This document shows, one piece after another, positions 12,346-22,140 of a stretch of DNA of 62,066 nt. This DNA is from Caulochytrium protostelioides. Taxonomy: Eukaryota; Chytridiomycota; Caulochytriomycetes; Caulochytriales; Caulochytriaceae. Numbering within the stretch: the stretch's first letter is position 1; every line of letters starts with the position of its first letter. Location: contig ML014222.1 in the NCBI GenBank assembly GCA_003615045.1, positions 1 to 62,066 on the forward strand, read 5' to 3'. Both the position numbers and the translations under genes were made by a program. The notes under the pieces are model-generated. The model was not told the DNA's origin and made no database searches. It worked only from the letters and a program-made list of their open reading frames with translations.

Positions 12346-13449
12346 ATGGCCGCTTCTCATTCCGCATCGCCGTCAGCGCCGGCATCGGCAGCGGCGTCCG
12401 CTTCGGCGGTGAAGCCGACCAAGCATCGCGCCAAGAAGACCCGTGCGCCGCCGCCGCCGCCGCCGGCCGGGATGGCAGCTGAAGGCGCTGCCGCAGGGAC
12501 GCTGGGGGGACGGGCCGCGGTCGATCCCCGCCGCGAGCGCGTGCAGTGCCAGCGGCTCGTGAGCGCCGTCTGCGCGACGTTCGCTAGCGTCCGTGCCGAG
12601 CCCGACTACGCGGCGCGGCTCGCGCAAATCAAGACGCATTTCTACGACCGCGCGTTCGACCGCATCTTTCTCGATCCGGCGCTCGTGCCCGTCTATGCCG
12701 CGAGCTACAGCCCTGCCCGCGCCCTCGGCTACCGGGACCTGCTGCTCGACTCGCCCGTGCTGCGCGTCATCGTCGCGGCGGGCGGCCGCGTCTGCGCCCT
12801 CGGCGCCGGCTCGGGTGGCGAAGTCATGGCCTTCGCCGGCGCCCTGACGACCTTGCGCGAGGATGCCGCTGTTGCCGCCGTCACCGCCACCGCGGAGGCC
12901 GTCTCCCCGGCATCGCCGGCCCCGTCGATTCCGGCCACGCCCATCGACTTGGTGCTGCAGGACTTTGGCCCGTACCAATCGGCCGTGGCGCTCATGCAGG
13001 CCGCTTTGCCGTCGCAGTTCGGGCTGACGCCGACGGCGCTGCAGGTCCAGTTCATCCAGAGCGACCTCGTGGCCGACCCGCTGCCGCTTGGCCCGGCCGC
13101 GGGCACCGATCCCGCGACACCGCCGTGCCGGCTGCTGATCACGGCGTTCGTCCTCAACGAGCTCCTGGCACTGCAGAAAGCCCACTTCCATCGGGTTGTG
13201 CGGCATGTGCTGACGCAGCTGCCTGCGGACGCGCACTGGCTCGTCGTCGACGCCGCCTCCTCCTTCAGCGACGTCGCCATCGCTGGCCGCGCCTACCGCG
13301 TCCACCACCTCCTCGACCACATCCCGCAGCTCGACTGCGTTGAGGCGCGCGACAGCCACTGGTACCGCTTTCCCAAGGGACTGCAGTCGCCAGACCCCCT
13401 TCAGAATATGCGATACTGGATGCGACTCTACCGCCGCAAGGCTGCGTGA
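12346..13449 (+). CDS. BMT6: BMT6-like 25S rRNA N3-methyluridine methyltransferase
   Basis: The 367-residue ORF is read from ATG 12346 (MAASHSASPSAPASAAASAS). The first 60 residues are basic with a poly-Pro run, typical of a nucleolar targeting tail. A Rossmann-type SAM-binding motif lies at about 148-160 (VCALGAGSGGEVMAFAGAL). FVLNELLALQKAHFHRVVRH is the family's equivalent of the Asn-Glu-Leu helix, WLVVDAASSFSDVAIAGRAY precedes the last strands, and the C-terminus (SHWYRFPKGL, later NMRYWMRLYRR) closely follows the fungal Bmt6 ending, where Asn-Met-Arg-Tyr and Leu-Tyr-Arg-Arg are conserved. Yeast Bmt6 modifies U2843 of 25S rRNA. BMT5-type enzymes are the main alternative, but the C-terminal signature favours BMT6. 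Confidence 0.82.
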   Translation: MAASHSASPSAPASAAASASAVKPTKHRAKKTRAPPPPPPAGMAAEGAAAGTLGGRAAVDPRRERVQCQRLVSAVCATFASVRAEPDYAARLAQIKTHFYDRAFDRIFLDPALVPVYAASYSPARALGYRDLLLDSPVLRVIVAAGGRVCALGAGSGGEVMAFAGALTTLREDAAVAAVTATAEAVSPASPAPSIPATPIDLVLQDFGPYQSAVALMQAALPSQFGLTPTALQVQFIQSDLVADPLPLGPAAGTDPATPPCRLLITAFVLNELLALQKAHFHRVVRHVLTQLPADAHWLVVDAASSFSDVAIAGRAYRVHHLLDHIPQLDCVEARDSHWYRFPKGLQSPDPLQNMRYWMRLYRRKAA

Positions 13450-14449
13450 GCCGCCCTCAGCGAACCACGGAAAGCCAACCATGCCGCCGCTATTGGGAGG
13501 CCATACGATAGCCGTGCCATCGAAGCACGCCACGCCACGCCACGCGAGGGAAGGCGAGCGCGCCGGCGCCTTCCCGGTGGCCATGCGAGGACAAGCTGGG
13601 CCGCTCACAACAAACCCATCCAGGCGGGCGGGCGGCGAGGCAGATCAGCTCCGATGGGTCGCCGCCGCCGCCGCCGCCGCCGCCGCCGACCCAAACGCCT
13701 CTTCCTCCCCCGCGGTTGGAGCGGAGTTTTCGGGCGGACATGCGCGCCCTTTTTCTTTTCGAGCGCGCTGAGCGATGCGGATCGGCAAGACCCAGGCCAC
13801 TCGGGGCGCACGTGGTCTGGCCATGCATTGCGCGTGGACGGCGTCGCGGTATGGGATGGCAGGCAGAGACGGTCGAGGGCAGCGCACGCGCTCCTCATCG
13901 CTCCATGAAACGCGTGCCAGTGACGCATGACCTGTCGCCTATGACGCGCGACGCTGGTCCCCGGACCTATGGCGCGCGGATGACGCCGGGGGGGCGGTCC
14001 GTGACGCCCACTGGACCTTGCAGAGCATACCTGCTCGCATCCTCAGGGCTCTCACGTCAGTCACGACGGCACCGCCCACCGGTTCACCGGCCCCTGCTCC
14101 GCCGGCTCCGCCTGCTGGTTGGCCACGTCTCGCCCGGCGAGACGCGCCGCCGGGTGTCCGCCTTGCGACGGACAACGGTTCACGGCCTCACCTTCCCCAG
14201 CGCCGCTGCCGTTCTGGTGGCGCCTCTGTGAGTGGATCCACGGGGCCCATCGCCATCGCCACGGCTGCTGCAAAGCAGGAACGCCTTCCACGTCGCGCGC
14301 TGCCGTGTCTCAGACGGCGCGACCGGATCACCGACCGCCATCGGTCTTCGATTCGCGCGTTCAGATCGACCATTCACGAACGCGCCCGTCCCTGGCGACG
14401 GCCGGCGCGCGAGAGAGCCGCCGCGCCGCCGACCGCTGCTGTGGAACCC
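13450..14449. other. Intergenic upstream of the DAG lipase gene
   Basis: No gene was recognised in this 1-kb stretch. The lipase frame is open upstream of its first ATG to about 14018, but only from a TTG and with Arg/Pro-rich noise. A (GCC)n run lies at about 13661-13688. Confidence 0.5.
13661..13688. repeat. (GCC)n trinucleotide repeat, non-coding
   Basis: About nine uninterrupted GCC units in the region between the BMT6-like and DAG lipase genes. Confidence 0.8.
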
Positions 14450-17400
14450 ATGGTGACGCCGCTGCCTGCCGCCGCCGCCTGCCATGCGCCGGTCTCGGGC
14501 GCCATGGCAGACGTAGACAACCCGCCCCCCGCGACAGCCGCCGTTCCCATGGCGGACACCGCCGCGGCGGCCATGACCCACGCGCCTGCACCAACGCTCC
14601 CTCCCGTCGCGTCGATGGTCCGATCGGCTTCTGCCGGCGTGGGCGGCGATGGTAGGGCCACGTCAAGCGCCGCTGATGCCGCGTCCGCTCACGCCGAGAC
14701 GGCGCACGCCGAACCGACCCAGGCAGGTTCGACGCCGCCGCCGCCGCCGCCGGTCCCACCGGACCTTTTCGTCGAGAGCAGCGAGTTGCGTGGGGCGGCC
14801 GCCACGGGATCCCGTCTCCGGCACGGCCCGCACACAACCCCCCGGTCTCGCCGCCCCGTCTCCCTCATCACGCCGCCGCGCCGTCCCGTCTCGCTCCTTG
14901 CCCCGCGCTGCCCGGCACGAGAGCCGGGCGTCGACGCCGTCGACGCCGACGACGGCAACGACGGCGGCCGTGGCCTCGAGCTGGCGGCCACAGCGGCGGA
15001 CGGCGACATCGACGCGACCTCTGATCGCGGCGCGGCGCATCCGCCGCAACGCCCGCGGCCCTTTTCGCTGATTAAGGTCGTCGAGACGGTCTTCAAGCCG
15101 CTCCGCATGTCGCGCACCGAGCAGGCGCTGCAGCGGTGGCGATCTGCGGCGGCGTTGCACCGGCCGCCGTCGGCGACCTCGGCCGCTTCCCTCGCCGACT
15201 CGGCGCACGAGGCGGCATCGCCCGTGCCGGGACCGGCCGCCGCTCCGGAACCCGTGGTCGAAGCTGCCACCGTCAAGAGCGGGGCGCTCCTCACGCCGGT
15301 GCAGCTGAAGCAGCTGGCCCGCGACCCTGCATACCCGAGTCAGCTGCTGATCTCCGTGGTCGACGTGATTCGGCTGCCGTCATCGCCACACCACCCCGTG
15401 AGCGCGCATGCGCCGATCCTGGATCTCGCCACGACGCCTCTGCGTGTGCACGCCAGCTTGCGCTTTACCGAAGCTGTCGCGCCGCCAAGGCTCTACGCCG
15501 CTGCCGACACCGCTGCCGAGACTGCTGCCGACACCGCTGCCGACGCTGCCGACACCCGCCATCCGCGCATCTTCTTTCCCGTCACCTTCCAGAACTACAT
15601 GTTCGACGTGCTCAAAATCGATCTCTACCTCGTCCCCGTCAGCGCCCCGTCACGTTCGACCTTCCGATTCAGTCTCTCGCCGAAGCCTAGCACCGCTGCC
15701 GCCGCCACCGCCGCCACCACCACTGCGGCCGTTGCGGCGCGTGAGCCGAGATGGGGTGAGGACCCCGGACCGCCACCGGACTTACCGCCACGGACAGCGC
15801 CGTCACCCACCGCGAGGCCCGCAGCGGCCGAAGCATCGTCCGCATCGCTGCCCGCGCCGCCGTCATTGTCGGCCTCCGCGTCCTCCACATCGTCGTCATC
15901 GTCGTCGCTGGCGCCGCGCTTCGCCAGTCTCACGCGTCCCTACGACGTGCGCAAGAACAAAAACTACCTAGGCCGTGCTCACGTGCGGCTGCGCACCCTC
16001 GCTGACATCGACAGCTGGCGCACTGCCAGCACCGTGGACACCTTCCCGATCCTGGACAAGCGCCAGCGACCCACGCCATACGCGATCCGGCTCCGGCTCG
16101 ATTTCAAGCTGCTGCTCGGCGCCTACCTTGAGCGACCGCTGCGGCGCATGAGCGTGGCCAGCGGCCTCCCAGCGCGCGACGCAGCCGCGGACGCCGCGAG
16201 CGCCGCCGATCACGATCACGTGTCCTCGCGCTTCCGCTCGCATGACACCGCGGACGTCGCCATGGGCGCCGATGCCGATGCCGATGCCGATGAGGGGTCG
16301 CCATTTCCGGGTCGGCCCCGGCTCTCGGTGACGGCGGACCCGAGCCACGGGAGCGCCTGTCGACCGTACGATGCGATTCCTCACGCCGAGCGATGGGCGG
16401 ACAACTCGGCCGGTCGTCCAGAGGCGGATTCGGAAGCTGCTGGCGACGACATCAGCGGCGCAAGCGGGGACGCCGGCTCGGCCCGGCTACAGGTGCCGGG
16501 CACACGCCGCCCTCCGTCCGGGACGTTAGCCCCCGCGGCAGCCTATCGCGGCCGTTCGCGCAGATGCAGCCATGCCTCGCGCTCCAGCTCGGTGCGTTTT
16601 GAGGACGCGGTGACGGGGGGCCAAGCCGACGACAACCATGACAGCCACGACGACCACGAGGGTGACGGCGACGCGGACGACGCGAATGACCGTACCGAAG
16701 GCAGCGCTCATTCGGACACGATGTCCGTCAGCCGCCGGCGGCGGCGGCGTCGCGCGCCGCTCCACGCGTCACCGAATGAAAGCCACGAGGCCCTGGACGA
16801 AAGCATGGCGCGGATCGGTCTGCCGCAGCTCACGCCGCAGGCGTTGCTCAGCCGCCGCGGCTCGGCGAAGCGCATCCTCTCCCAGCGATCCCAGCGGTCT
16901 GCCAAGTCCATGGCCTTTGTGCGGCCCGAGCTGGCTGGCGAGGGCACGCTGCATCAGTTGTTTGTGACGACCGTCAAGATCTATTCGGAGCGGCCCGGCT
17001 TGATTGATCCGAAGCACGCGTCTCCGCCGCCATCGCCATCGCCATCCGCAAGGCCTGCGGCGTCGCCCGGCCGGGGCCACGAGACCAACCCTGCGTCCGC
17101 TGCGGACGCGCTGGGCGGCAGCTTCCGGTATGATGGTGGTCGTGGCGAAGTCGGGCGCAAGGGCAACCTCCTCAGTTTTGATTTGGACGGCGTGCACTAC
17201 AACCTGCACGAGTCCGCGGGGTTCCATTTGTTGCCGCCGGGCGCACAGACGACGCTGCGCGAAGTCAAGGGCATCGCGTATGCGCTCTTCAAGACCGGGT
17301 GGCAGATCAGGCGGCCGATGCGCGCATGGCGCGCGATCCAGCTGCTGCGCGAGTGGCGCGAGCACCGCGTGGTGGCCGACCAAGCCCCGACCTCAGCGCC

Positions 17401-18796
17401 GGCGATGGCCGTCGCCATCGACGCGGCTGTCGATGAGGCTAAGTCGCGCCCTGAGGACGCCCCCAGCGGCAGGACCGCCTCTCACGAAGGTCACGTGTCC
17501 AGCGACGGCAACGCCCCCTCGCCATCCTTTGGTCACGACTTCAACAGAGGCATTCCCGTGGGCGAACCCGATCATGACGACCACCACGGCCATGCCGACC
17601 ATGGGAGCGGCAGCGACGCTGGCGACAGCGGTGACAGCGACGATGTGCCCTTCTATATGGACCCGGTACGCGTCGCAGAAGACCTCCGGTGGATCCGATA
17701 CGTCATTGGCGCACATGGCCTGTGGATGATGCGGTTGTCAGGGTTGGTGCGGCTGCATCACCAGCTGCTCCATGCGCACTACCGGTCTATCTTCCTGAGT
17801 GTGTTCCGGCTTCGGAAAGAGCAGCTGCTGGCGTGGGAGTATGGCAAGAAGGAGCCTGGCCGACCTCGGTTTCTGATCGTGCACGAGCCTGCCGAGCGCC
17901 AGCTTGTAATCGCGATTCAGGGGACCCTCAACGTCTCGGAGGTGATCACCGACATCACAAGCGACTACTGGCCGCTCGCACTCCGCCTCTGCGAGGGTCT
18001 GAGCTTCTGCCACCTCGGCTTCCTGCGCAGCGCGTTGTGGTTCATGGAGCACTGGTGGACGCGGCTGCTGGCCATGGTTCGCGACCACAACGTCGACCGG
18101 ATATGCCTGGTCGGCCACTCGCTCGGCGGCGCGACCGCGGCGCTGCTGACCCTGATCCTGCGCGAGACGGCCGATCAGCTCGAGCGCGCTGCAGGCCATC
18201 CGGTGGACGTCCGAGCCGTCTGCTTCGGCGCCCCGCCTACCGTCTCCCGCAACCTCGCCGAGGCCTGCGCCCCGTACATCACCAACTATGTGAACGGCGC
18301 CGACTATATCCCGCATCTCTCGTTCGGCCTCGTCGTTGAGTACCGTGATCTGCTGATGGAGGCGAACGCCCAGCTCCGCCAGAACGCCGACCGCGCCGCC
18401 GCCTACGCCGCGCTCGATGCGAAAGCCGCGCAGAGCCGTCGTGACCCTCAGGACCTGCTCTGGGTCGCGGGCCGGCTTTGTCGGCTCGTGGCGCAACCCC
18501 GGCTGCCACGCCCGCCGCCGCGCCACCCGTGGCAGCACGCCTGGCGCGCGGTACGGCGCTACCTGCCGCGGTGGCATGCCAAATCCCCGGCGCCCGCCGT
18601 CGCTGAGGCCCTCCCCCGCAGCGCGCTTGCTCAGCCGGTTCCCGACCGCGGCTTCCTCACTCAGCATTTCATCTGGAACTACATGCATGGTATTGAGGGG
18701 CATCTCCGGTGGCTGCACGCCCATCAGGTTCCGGCCAAGGTCGCCGCATCAACCTCCGGCCAGCTCTCCGGCGATCCGGTGCTCCAGCCGGCTTAG
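14450..18796 (+). CDS. C2-domain sn-1 diacylglycerol lipase-type (class 3) lipase
   Basis: The 1448-residue ORF is read from the first in-frame ATG. Residues 1-290 are low-complexity Ala/Pro-rich. About 295-560 resembles a divergent C2 domain (QLLISVVDVIRLPS; FPVTFQNYMFDVLKIDLYLV; NKNYLGRAHVRLRTLADIDS) broken by Ala/Thr insertions. About 560-1060 is disordered. The Lipase_3 core starts near 1140 (RFLIVHEPAERQLVIAIQGT, VSEVITDITSDYWPL) and carries the nucleophile elbow VGHSLGGATAA with Ser1224. NGADYIPHLS supplies the likely Asp1285, and the C-terminal FIWNYMHGIEGH supplies the likely His (1413 or 1418). DAG lipases release 2-monoacylglycerol from diacylglycerol; animal DAGLs use transmembrane helices for membrane attachment, which I do not see here, so the C2-like domain may serve that purpose. 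The gene is convergent with DNAI4, 212 bp apart. Family is firm, exact substrate inferred. Confidence 0.85.
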   Translation: MVTPLPAAAACHAPVSGAMADVDNPPPATAAVPMADTAAAAMTHAPAPTLPPVASMVRSASAGVGGDGRATSSAADAASAHAETAHAEPTQAGSTPPPPPPVPPDLFVESSELRGAAATGSRLRHGPHTTPRSRRPVSLITPPRRPVSLLAPRCPAREPGVDAVDADDGNDGGRGLELAATAADGDIDATSDRGAAHPPQRPRPFSLIKVVETVFKPLRMSRTEQALQRWRSAAALHRPPSATSAASLADSAHEAASPVPGPAAAPEPVVEAATVKSGALLTPVQLKQLARDPAYPSQLLISVVDVIRLPSSPHHPVSAHAPILDLATTPLRVHASLRFTEAVAPPRLYAAADTAAETAADTAADAADTRHPRIFFPVTFQNYMFDVLKIDLYLVPVSAPSRSTFRFSLSPKPSTAAAATAATTTAAVAAREPRWGEDPGPPPDLPPRTAPSPTARPAAAEASSASLPAPPSLSASASSTSSSSSSLAPRFASLTRPYDVRKNKNYLGRAHVRLRTLADIDSWRTASTVDTFPILDKRQRPTPYAIRLRLDFKLLLGAYLERPLRRMSVASGLPARDAAADAASAADHDHVSSRFRSHDTADVAMGADADADADEGSPFPGRPRLSVTADPSHGSACRPYDAIPHAERWADNSAGRPEADSEAAGDDISGASGDAGSARLQVPGTRRPPSGTLAPAAAYRGRSRRCSHASRSSSVRFEDAVTGGQADDNHDSHDDHEGDGDADDANDRTEGSAHSDTMSVSRRRRRRRAPLHASPNESHEALDESMARIGLPQLTPQALLSRRGSAKRILSQRSQRSAKSMAFVRPELAGEGTLHQLFVTTVKIYSERPGLIDPKHASPPPSPSPSARPAASPGRGHETNPASAADALGGSFRYDGGRGEVGRKGNLLSFDLDGVHYNLHESAGFHLLPPGAQTTLREVKGIAYALFKTGWQIRRPMRAWRAIQLLREWREHRVVADQAPTSAPAMAVAIDAAVDEAKSRPEDAPSGRTASHEGHVSSDGNAPSPSFGHDFNRGIPVGEPDHDDHHGHADHGSGSDAGDSGDSDDVPFYMDPVRVAEDLRWIRYVIGAHGLWMMRLSGLVRLHHQLLHAHYRSIFLSVFRLRKEQLLAWEYGKKEPGRPRFLIVHEPAERQLVIAIQGTLNVSEVITDITSDYWPLALRLCEGLSFCHLGFLRSALWFMEHWWTRLLAMVRDHNVDRICLVGHSLGGATAALLTLILRETADQLERAAGHPVDVRAVCFGAPPTVSRNLAEACAPYITNYVNGADYIPHLSFGLVVEYRDLLMEANAQLRQNADRAAAYAALDAKAAQSRRDPQDLLWVAGRLCRLVAQPRLPRPPPRHPWQHAWRAVRRYLPRWHAKSPAPAVAEALPRSALAQPVPDRGFLTQHFIWNYMHGIEGHLRWLHAHQVPAKVAASTSGQLSGDPVLQPA

Positions 18797-19008
18797 TCCC
18801 GATCCATCGCGCATTGCTTCGGGTTCATCCGGTTGCCACGACCGAGAACAGCCCATTTAAGTATATACAGAAAAGAGGGGCTCACGCTTTCCTCGCTGCT
18901 GGCATCCGTGCGGACGCCAGTCGTCATCAATCGCTGCCCGCGTGATGCATGACGCACACCATCTCGGTGTAGACTTTGGTCGCGGTGGTGGCGGCGGTGG
19001 TGGGTCCG

Positions 19009-22000
19009 TCAATGTCGACCTGCTGCTGACGTCGCGGCATAAGCCGTCGTGGTCGCCATCGCAGGAACCGTCGCTGTGGCCGCAGATGCTGCTGTTGATG
19101 ATGATGTCGGGGCCGCGGCCGGCGCATGCCATTTCTTGCCGGCCAGCAGGTGCTGCAAGGTTTCTTTGCCGGCATCGATGACGGCGCTGTCGAGCCGGGC
19201 GCCGCGAGCCGGAGCACGCTGGAGATTGACCAGACGGTGGACGCTGACGTCGCCTTCGCTGTTGCCGACGAGAAGGCTGGGCACGTGGGGCGCAAACCGG
19301 CACGCGGTGAAGTGCCGCTCAAGCACCGGGTGCGAAATGACCGGATCGAGGGTGGAGTGGGCCAGATCCCAGATCTCGATGCGCCCATCGTTCGTGACAG
19401 CAGCCAGCAGCGTCGGCGACCATGGCGCCCACTCGACATCCATCACCGCGTAGCGCCCGACGCTCAGCTTGAGCACGGCTTCGTCGCACTCCGTATGCCA
19501 GATGCGGATCGACCCGTCGGCGCCGCCGCTGACAAAGCAGTTTGGCACGAACGGCGAGTTCTGCACGCGGTATACAGGACCGGTGTGTCCGTAGAACGTC
19601 GACAGATACTGCTCCGTGTAGCTCACGCTGCACTTATGAATCATCCCCTCCTCTGTGCCCACCAGATACACGGACGCGTCCTGGTCGCTGGACTCAAAGG
19701 CCAGCCCGCCTGCATGGCGCGCCAACATTAAGGTCTCCTTGCTGCCGCCCATTCCAGGACGCGCGGTCGATGGCGACGGCGCCATCGCCGTCGCAGGTGA
19801 CATGGTCGGGGACGCCGTGGCGGCCGCCGTCGCGGCCGCCACGGTCGTCGTCGTAACTGCGTCGGCCATTTTCGGCCGCTGCTTCATCGTCCGCTTGAGC
19901 GTCATCAGTTCCTGGAAGTCCAAGCCTTTCTTGAGTCGCCAGTCGACGACGCGACCGTCCGTGCTGACGGAAATGAGCCGCTGCATTTTGTTAGACGCAT
20001 CAGCCGTGGGCATGTCGGCCCAGCGCAGCGCCCACACCGCGTCGCGGTGTTTTCCCGGGCTGTTGGCGTTGTCGAGGCGCGGCGCATCCGTCGTGCGCAC
20101 GTCTACCAGCTGGATCAGCCCGCTGGCCATTCCAATCGCGAGATGGTTCGCATACGTTTGGCTGAAATCAAGCGAGGTCGCCGCCGACGGCAGCGGAAAC
20201 ACGCGCTCCGGCCACGCGACGTTCTTCAACGACCAGCACAGCACTAGGCCAGGCACGCTCGGATGGTGGGTGCATGTTCCGTACGCCACCGCGAGGATGT
20301 CGGGCGCGACCGGATTCCACACCATCGCATGGACCGGCCGGCCGCGCGCCATTTCGCATCGAAACGTCCACAGGGGCTCCAGAATCGGAAACACCGGGTC
20401 CGCATCGCCCTCGCCGTCCCCGAGCGCCGGCGCATCGGGCGCCATGGCGAGCTCGCGGCGCGAGTGGCCCGCCTCCGCGGCCAGCACGGCACCGGGCGTG
20501 GGGCCAGTGCTTGTCGCGCCGGCGAACCCTGTGGCAGCCGCGGCTGTCGCCGCCGCCGCCAGCCCCGTGGCCATCGACGGCGCCACCCCGCCGTGATCGA
20601 TGCGGTGCGACGACGCCATGAAAGCATCCAGGTCCATGACGACGTCGCCACGGGCCTCGCGCTGTACCGTATAGCGCTCGCGTTCAAGGAGCGCCGCATC
20701 CACCACGTTGTGGAACGTAAGCAGCGGCTGGAAATAGACATTGCGGACAATGGCGCGCTCCATAAGCGCGAAGCTGTCGTCGAGGGCGGCCACATCAAGG
20801 GCGGCCAGCGCGAGCCGCGGATCGGCGCCTCCAAGGCCCGGGCCGGCCGTCCCGCCCCGGCCAACGCCGCCGCCCGCGAGGTCTGTGGCGGTACGGCCGG
20901 CGCCGCCTGCACCGCCGCCCGTCCCGCCATCGCCCACCGCGCTGGTGCTCGCACCACCGCCGTTCGGGGCGCGCCGTTTGGAGGACTCGCCCTCGATCAT
21001 ACTGGCCGAATAGTCGGCTTGGCTGATCGTCATGAAGGCGCTGCTGCGCGATCCACTTGCGCGATCCTGGGAAAGCGTACTCTGCTGGAGCGAGGCAAAG
21101 GGCGCAAAGGCGGATCCGTGAAGGGCGGCACCCGTGAAGCTGGCCAGGCTGTCGAGAGTACTGGGGAGATCGGACCGAGAGAGAAGTGACGGATCGAGAC
21201 CGCTATCGATGTCGCTGGCAAGCGGGCCGGCGAGGCCGCCCGCGCCACCCCCGCCGCCGCCGGCCGATGGCGCCAAATGAGCATCCAGCACCGACCGCTT
21301 CATGCCGAGCGCGTCATCGTGAGCGCGCGCATGCAGTGAGGCTTGCAGCTGGCGCTGCTGCTCCATGCCATCCCAGATGGCCGACGTCGATGCGCTCGCC
21401 TCGGTGGAACGCATCTTCGTGTGGATGGTCTGGGCCTCCTTCGTTTTCACGGCATATGCGAACGACTGAGTGGTGCGATGCACGATCCGGTCGGCAGGCA
21501 GTGGCGTGCGGCCGGCTTGTTGCTGTTTGGCATCGGCATACTCGTCCATGTCTGGATGCACCCAGTGGCTGGGCAAATCCAGCAAGACGAGCGTCTCGGA
21601 CAACGTGATCCGAGTATGGATGGGCTCGGCCGTGTTGATGGGTTTAGAAGGCCTGGTTTTGGCGAGTACCGGGAGATCATCGTCCCAGTTGGCATCGGCC
21701 TCCGAATCGGCATCGACATCGGAGGAGTCCGAGGAGGGGGCGCCCTCGGAGGCATAGGACATGCGGGAACCGGTGGCCTGCGAGCCCGCCTTGCCGAACT
21801 GACTCGCACTGAACGATGCCGTGCCATGGCTGTCGAGACTGTTCAACAGATCCGTTGCGTTCAAACTGGCATCGGTCGTCGTCATCGAGCCCTCGAGCGC
21901 TGGCACTGCTGTCCTCGGGCCGCTAGCTTTGCTCCCGATCAGCGACATCGGTGTCACGTCGCGGCCTTCCTCGTCGTAAATATGAATGCCATGGTCTTTG

Positions 22001-22140
22001 AATCGATTCGCGGCTTTGTGGAGCGCATTGGTGGATGCTTTCAAGGCTTTACCGCCCTTCCTGAGGCTGCCCGAGACCGACTCATTGAGCCGTGCATGAC
22101 TAAACCACCACCACCCCGACCGGACCAAGTCACCCAGCAT
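19009..22140 (-). CDS. DNAI4: DNAI4/WDR78 (IC138-type) axonemal dynein intermediate chain
   Basis: The 1043-residue ORF is read from ATG 22140. The N-terminal half has HGIHIYDEEGRDVTPMSLIG and ITLSETLVLLDLPSHWV, two blocks characteristic of WDR78/DNAI4 and absent from cytoplasmic dynein intermediate chains. Ser/Asp-rich and Gly-rich linkers follow. WD40 blades run from about residue 590 to 980, with EPLWTFRCEMARGRPVHAMV, LISVSTDGRVVDWRLKKGLD, ASVYLVGTEEGMIHKCSVSY, NCFVSGGADGSIRIWHTECD and LLAAVTNDGRIEIWDLAHST. DNAI4 (Chlamydomonas IC138) belongs to the two-headed I1/f inner-arm dynein and regulates flagellar waveform, so its presence implies a motile flagellum. The first 20 residues (MLGDLVRSGWWWFSHARLN) look unlike the family and contain a possible intron acceptor (TTTAG), so the true first exon may lie upstream. 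Confidence 0.88.
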   Translation of the reverse strand: MLGDLVRSGWWWFSHARLNESVSGSLRKGGKALKASTNALHKAANRFKDHGIHIYDEEGRDVTPMSLIGSKASGPRTAVPALEGSMTTTDASLNATDLLNSLDSHGTASFSASQFGKAGSQATGSRMSYASEGAPSSDSSDVDADSEADANWDDDLPVLAKTRPSKPINTAEPIHTRITLSETLVLLDLPSHWVHPDMDEYADAKQQQAGRTPLPADRIVHRTTQSFAYAVKTKEAQTIHTKMRSTEASASTSAIWDGMEQQRQLQASLHARAHDDALGMKRSVLDAHLAPSAGGGGGGAGGLAGPLASDIDSGLDPSLLSRSDLPSTLDSLASFTGAALHGSAFAPFASLQQSTLSQDRASGSRSSAFMTISQADYSASMIEGESSKRRAPNGGGASTSAVGDGGTGGGAGGAGRTATDLAGGGVGRGGTAGPGLGGADPRLALAALDVAALDDSFALMERAIVRNVYFQPLLTFHNVVDAALLERERYTVQREARGDVVMDLDAFMASSHRIDHGGVAPSMATGLAAAATAAAATGFAGATSTGPTPGAVLAAEAGHSRRELAMAPDAPALGDGEGDADPVFPILEPLWTFRCEMARGRPVHAMVWNPVAPDILAVAYGTCTHHPSVPGLVLCWSLKNVAWPERVFPLPSAATSLDFSQTYANHLAIGMASGLIQLVDVRTTDAPRLDNANSPGKHRDAVWALRWADMPTADASNKMQRLISVSTDGRVVDWRLKKGLDFQELMTLKRTMKQRPKMADAVTTTTVAAATAAATASPTMSPATAMAPSPSTARPGMGGSKETLMLARHAGGLAFESSDQDASVYLVGTEEGMIHKCSVSYTEQYLSTFYGHTGPVYRVQNSPFVPNCFVSGGADGSIRIWHTECDEAVLKLSVGRYAVMDVEWAPWSPTLLAAVTNDGRIEIWDLAHSTLDPVISHPVLERHFTACRFAPHVPSLLVGNSEGDVSVHRLVNLQRAPARGARLDSAVIDAGKETLQHLLAGKKWHAPAAAPTSSSTAASAATATVPAMATTTAYAATSAAGRH

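Noticed and set aside
12373-13608. 411-codon - strand ORF antisense to the BMT6-like gene
   Set aside because: No domain; the + strand has the SAM motif and the conserved C-terminal signature.
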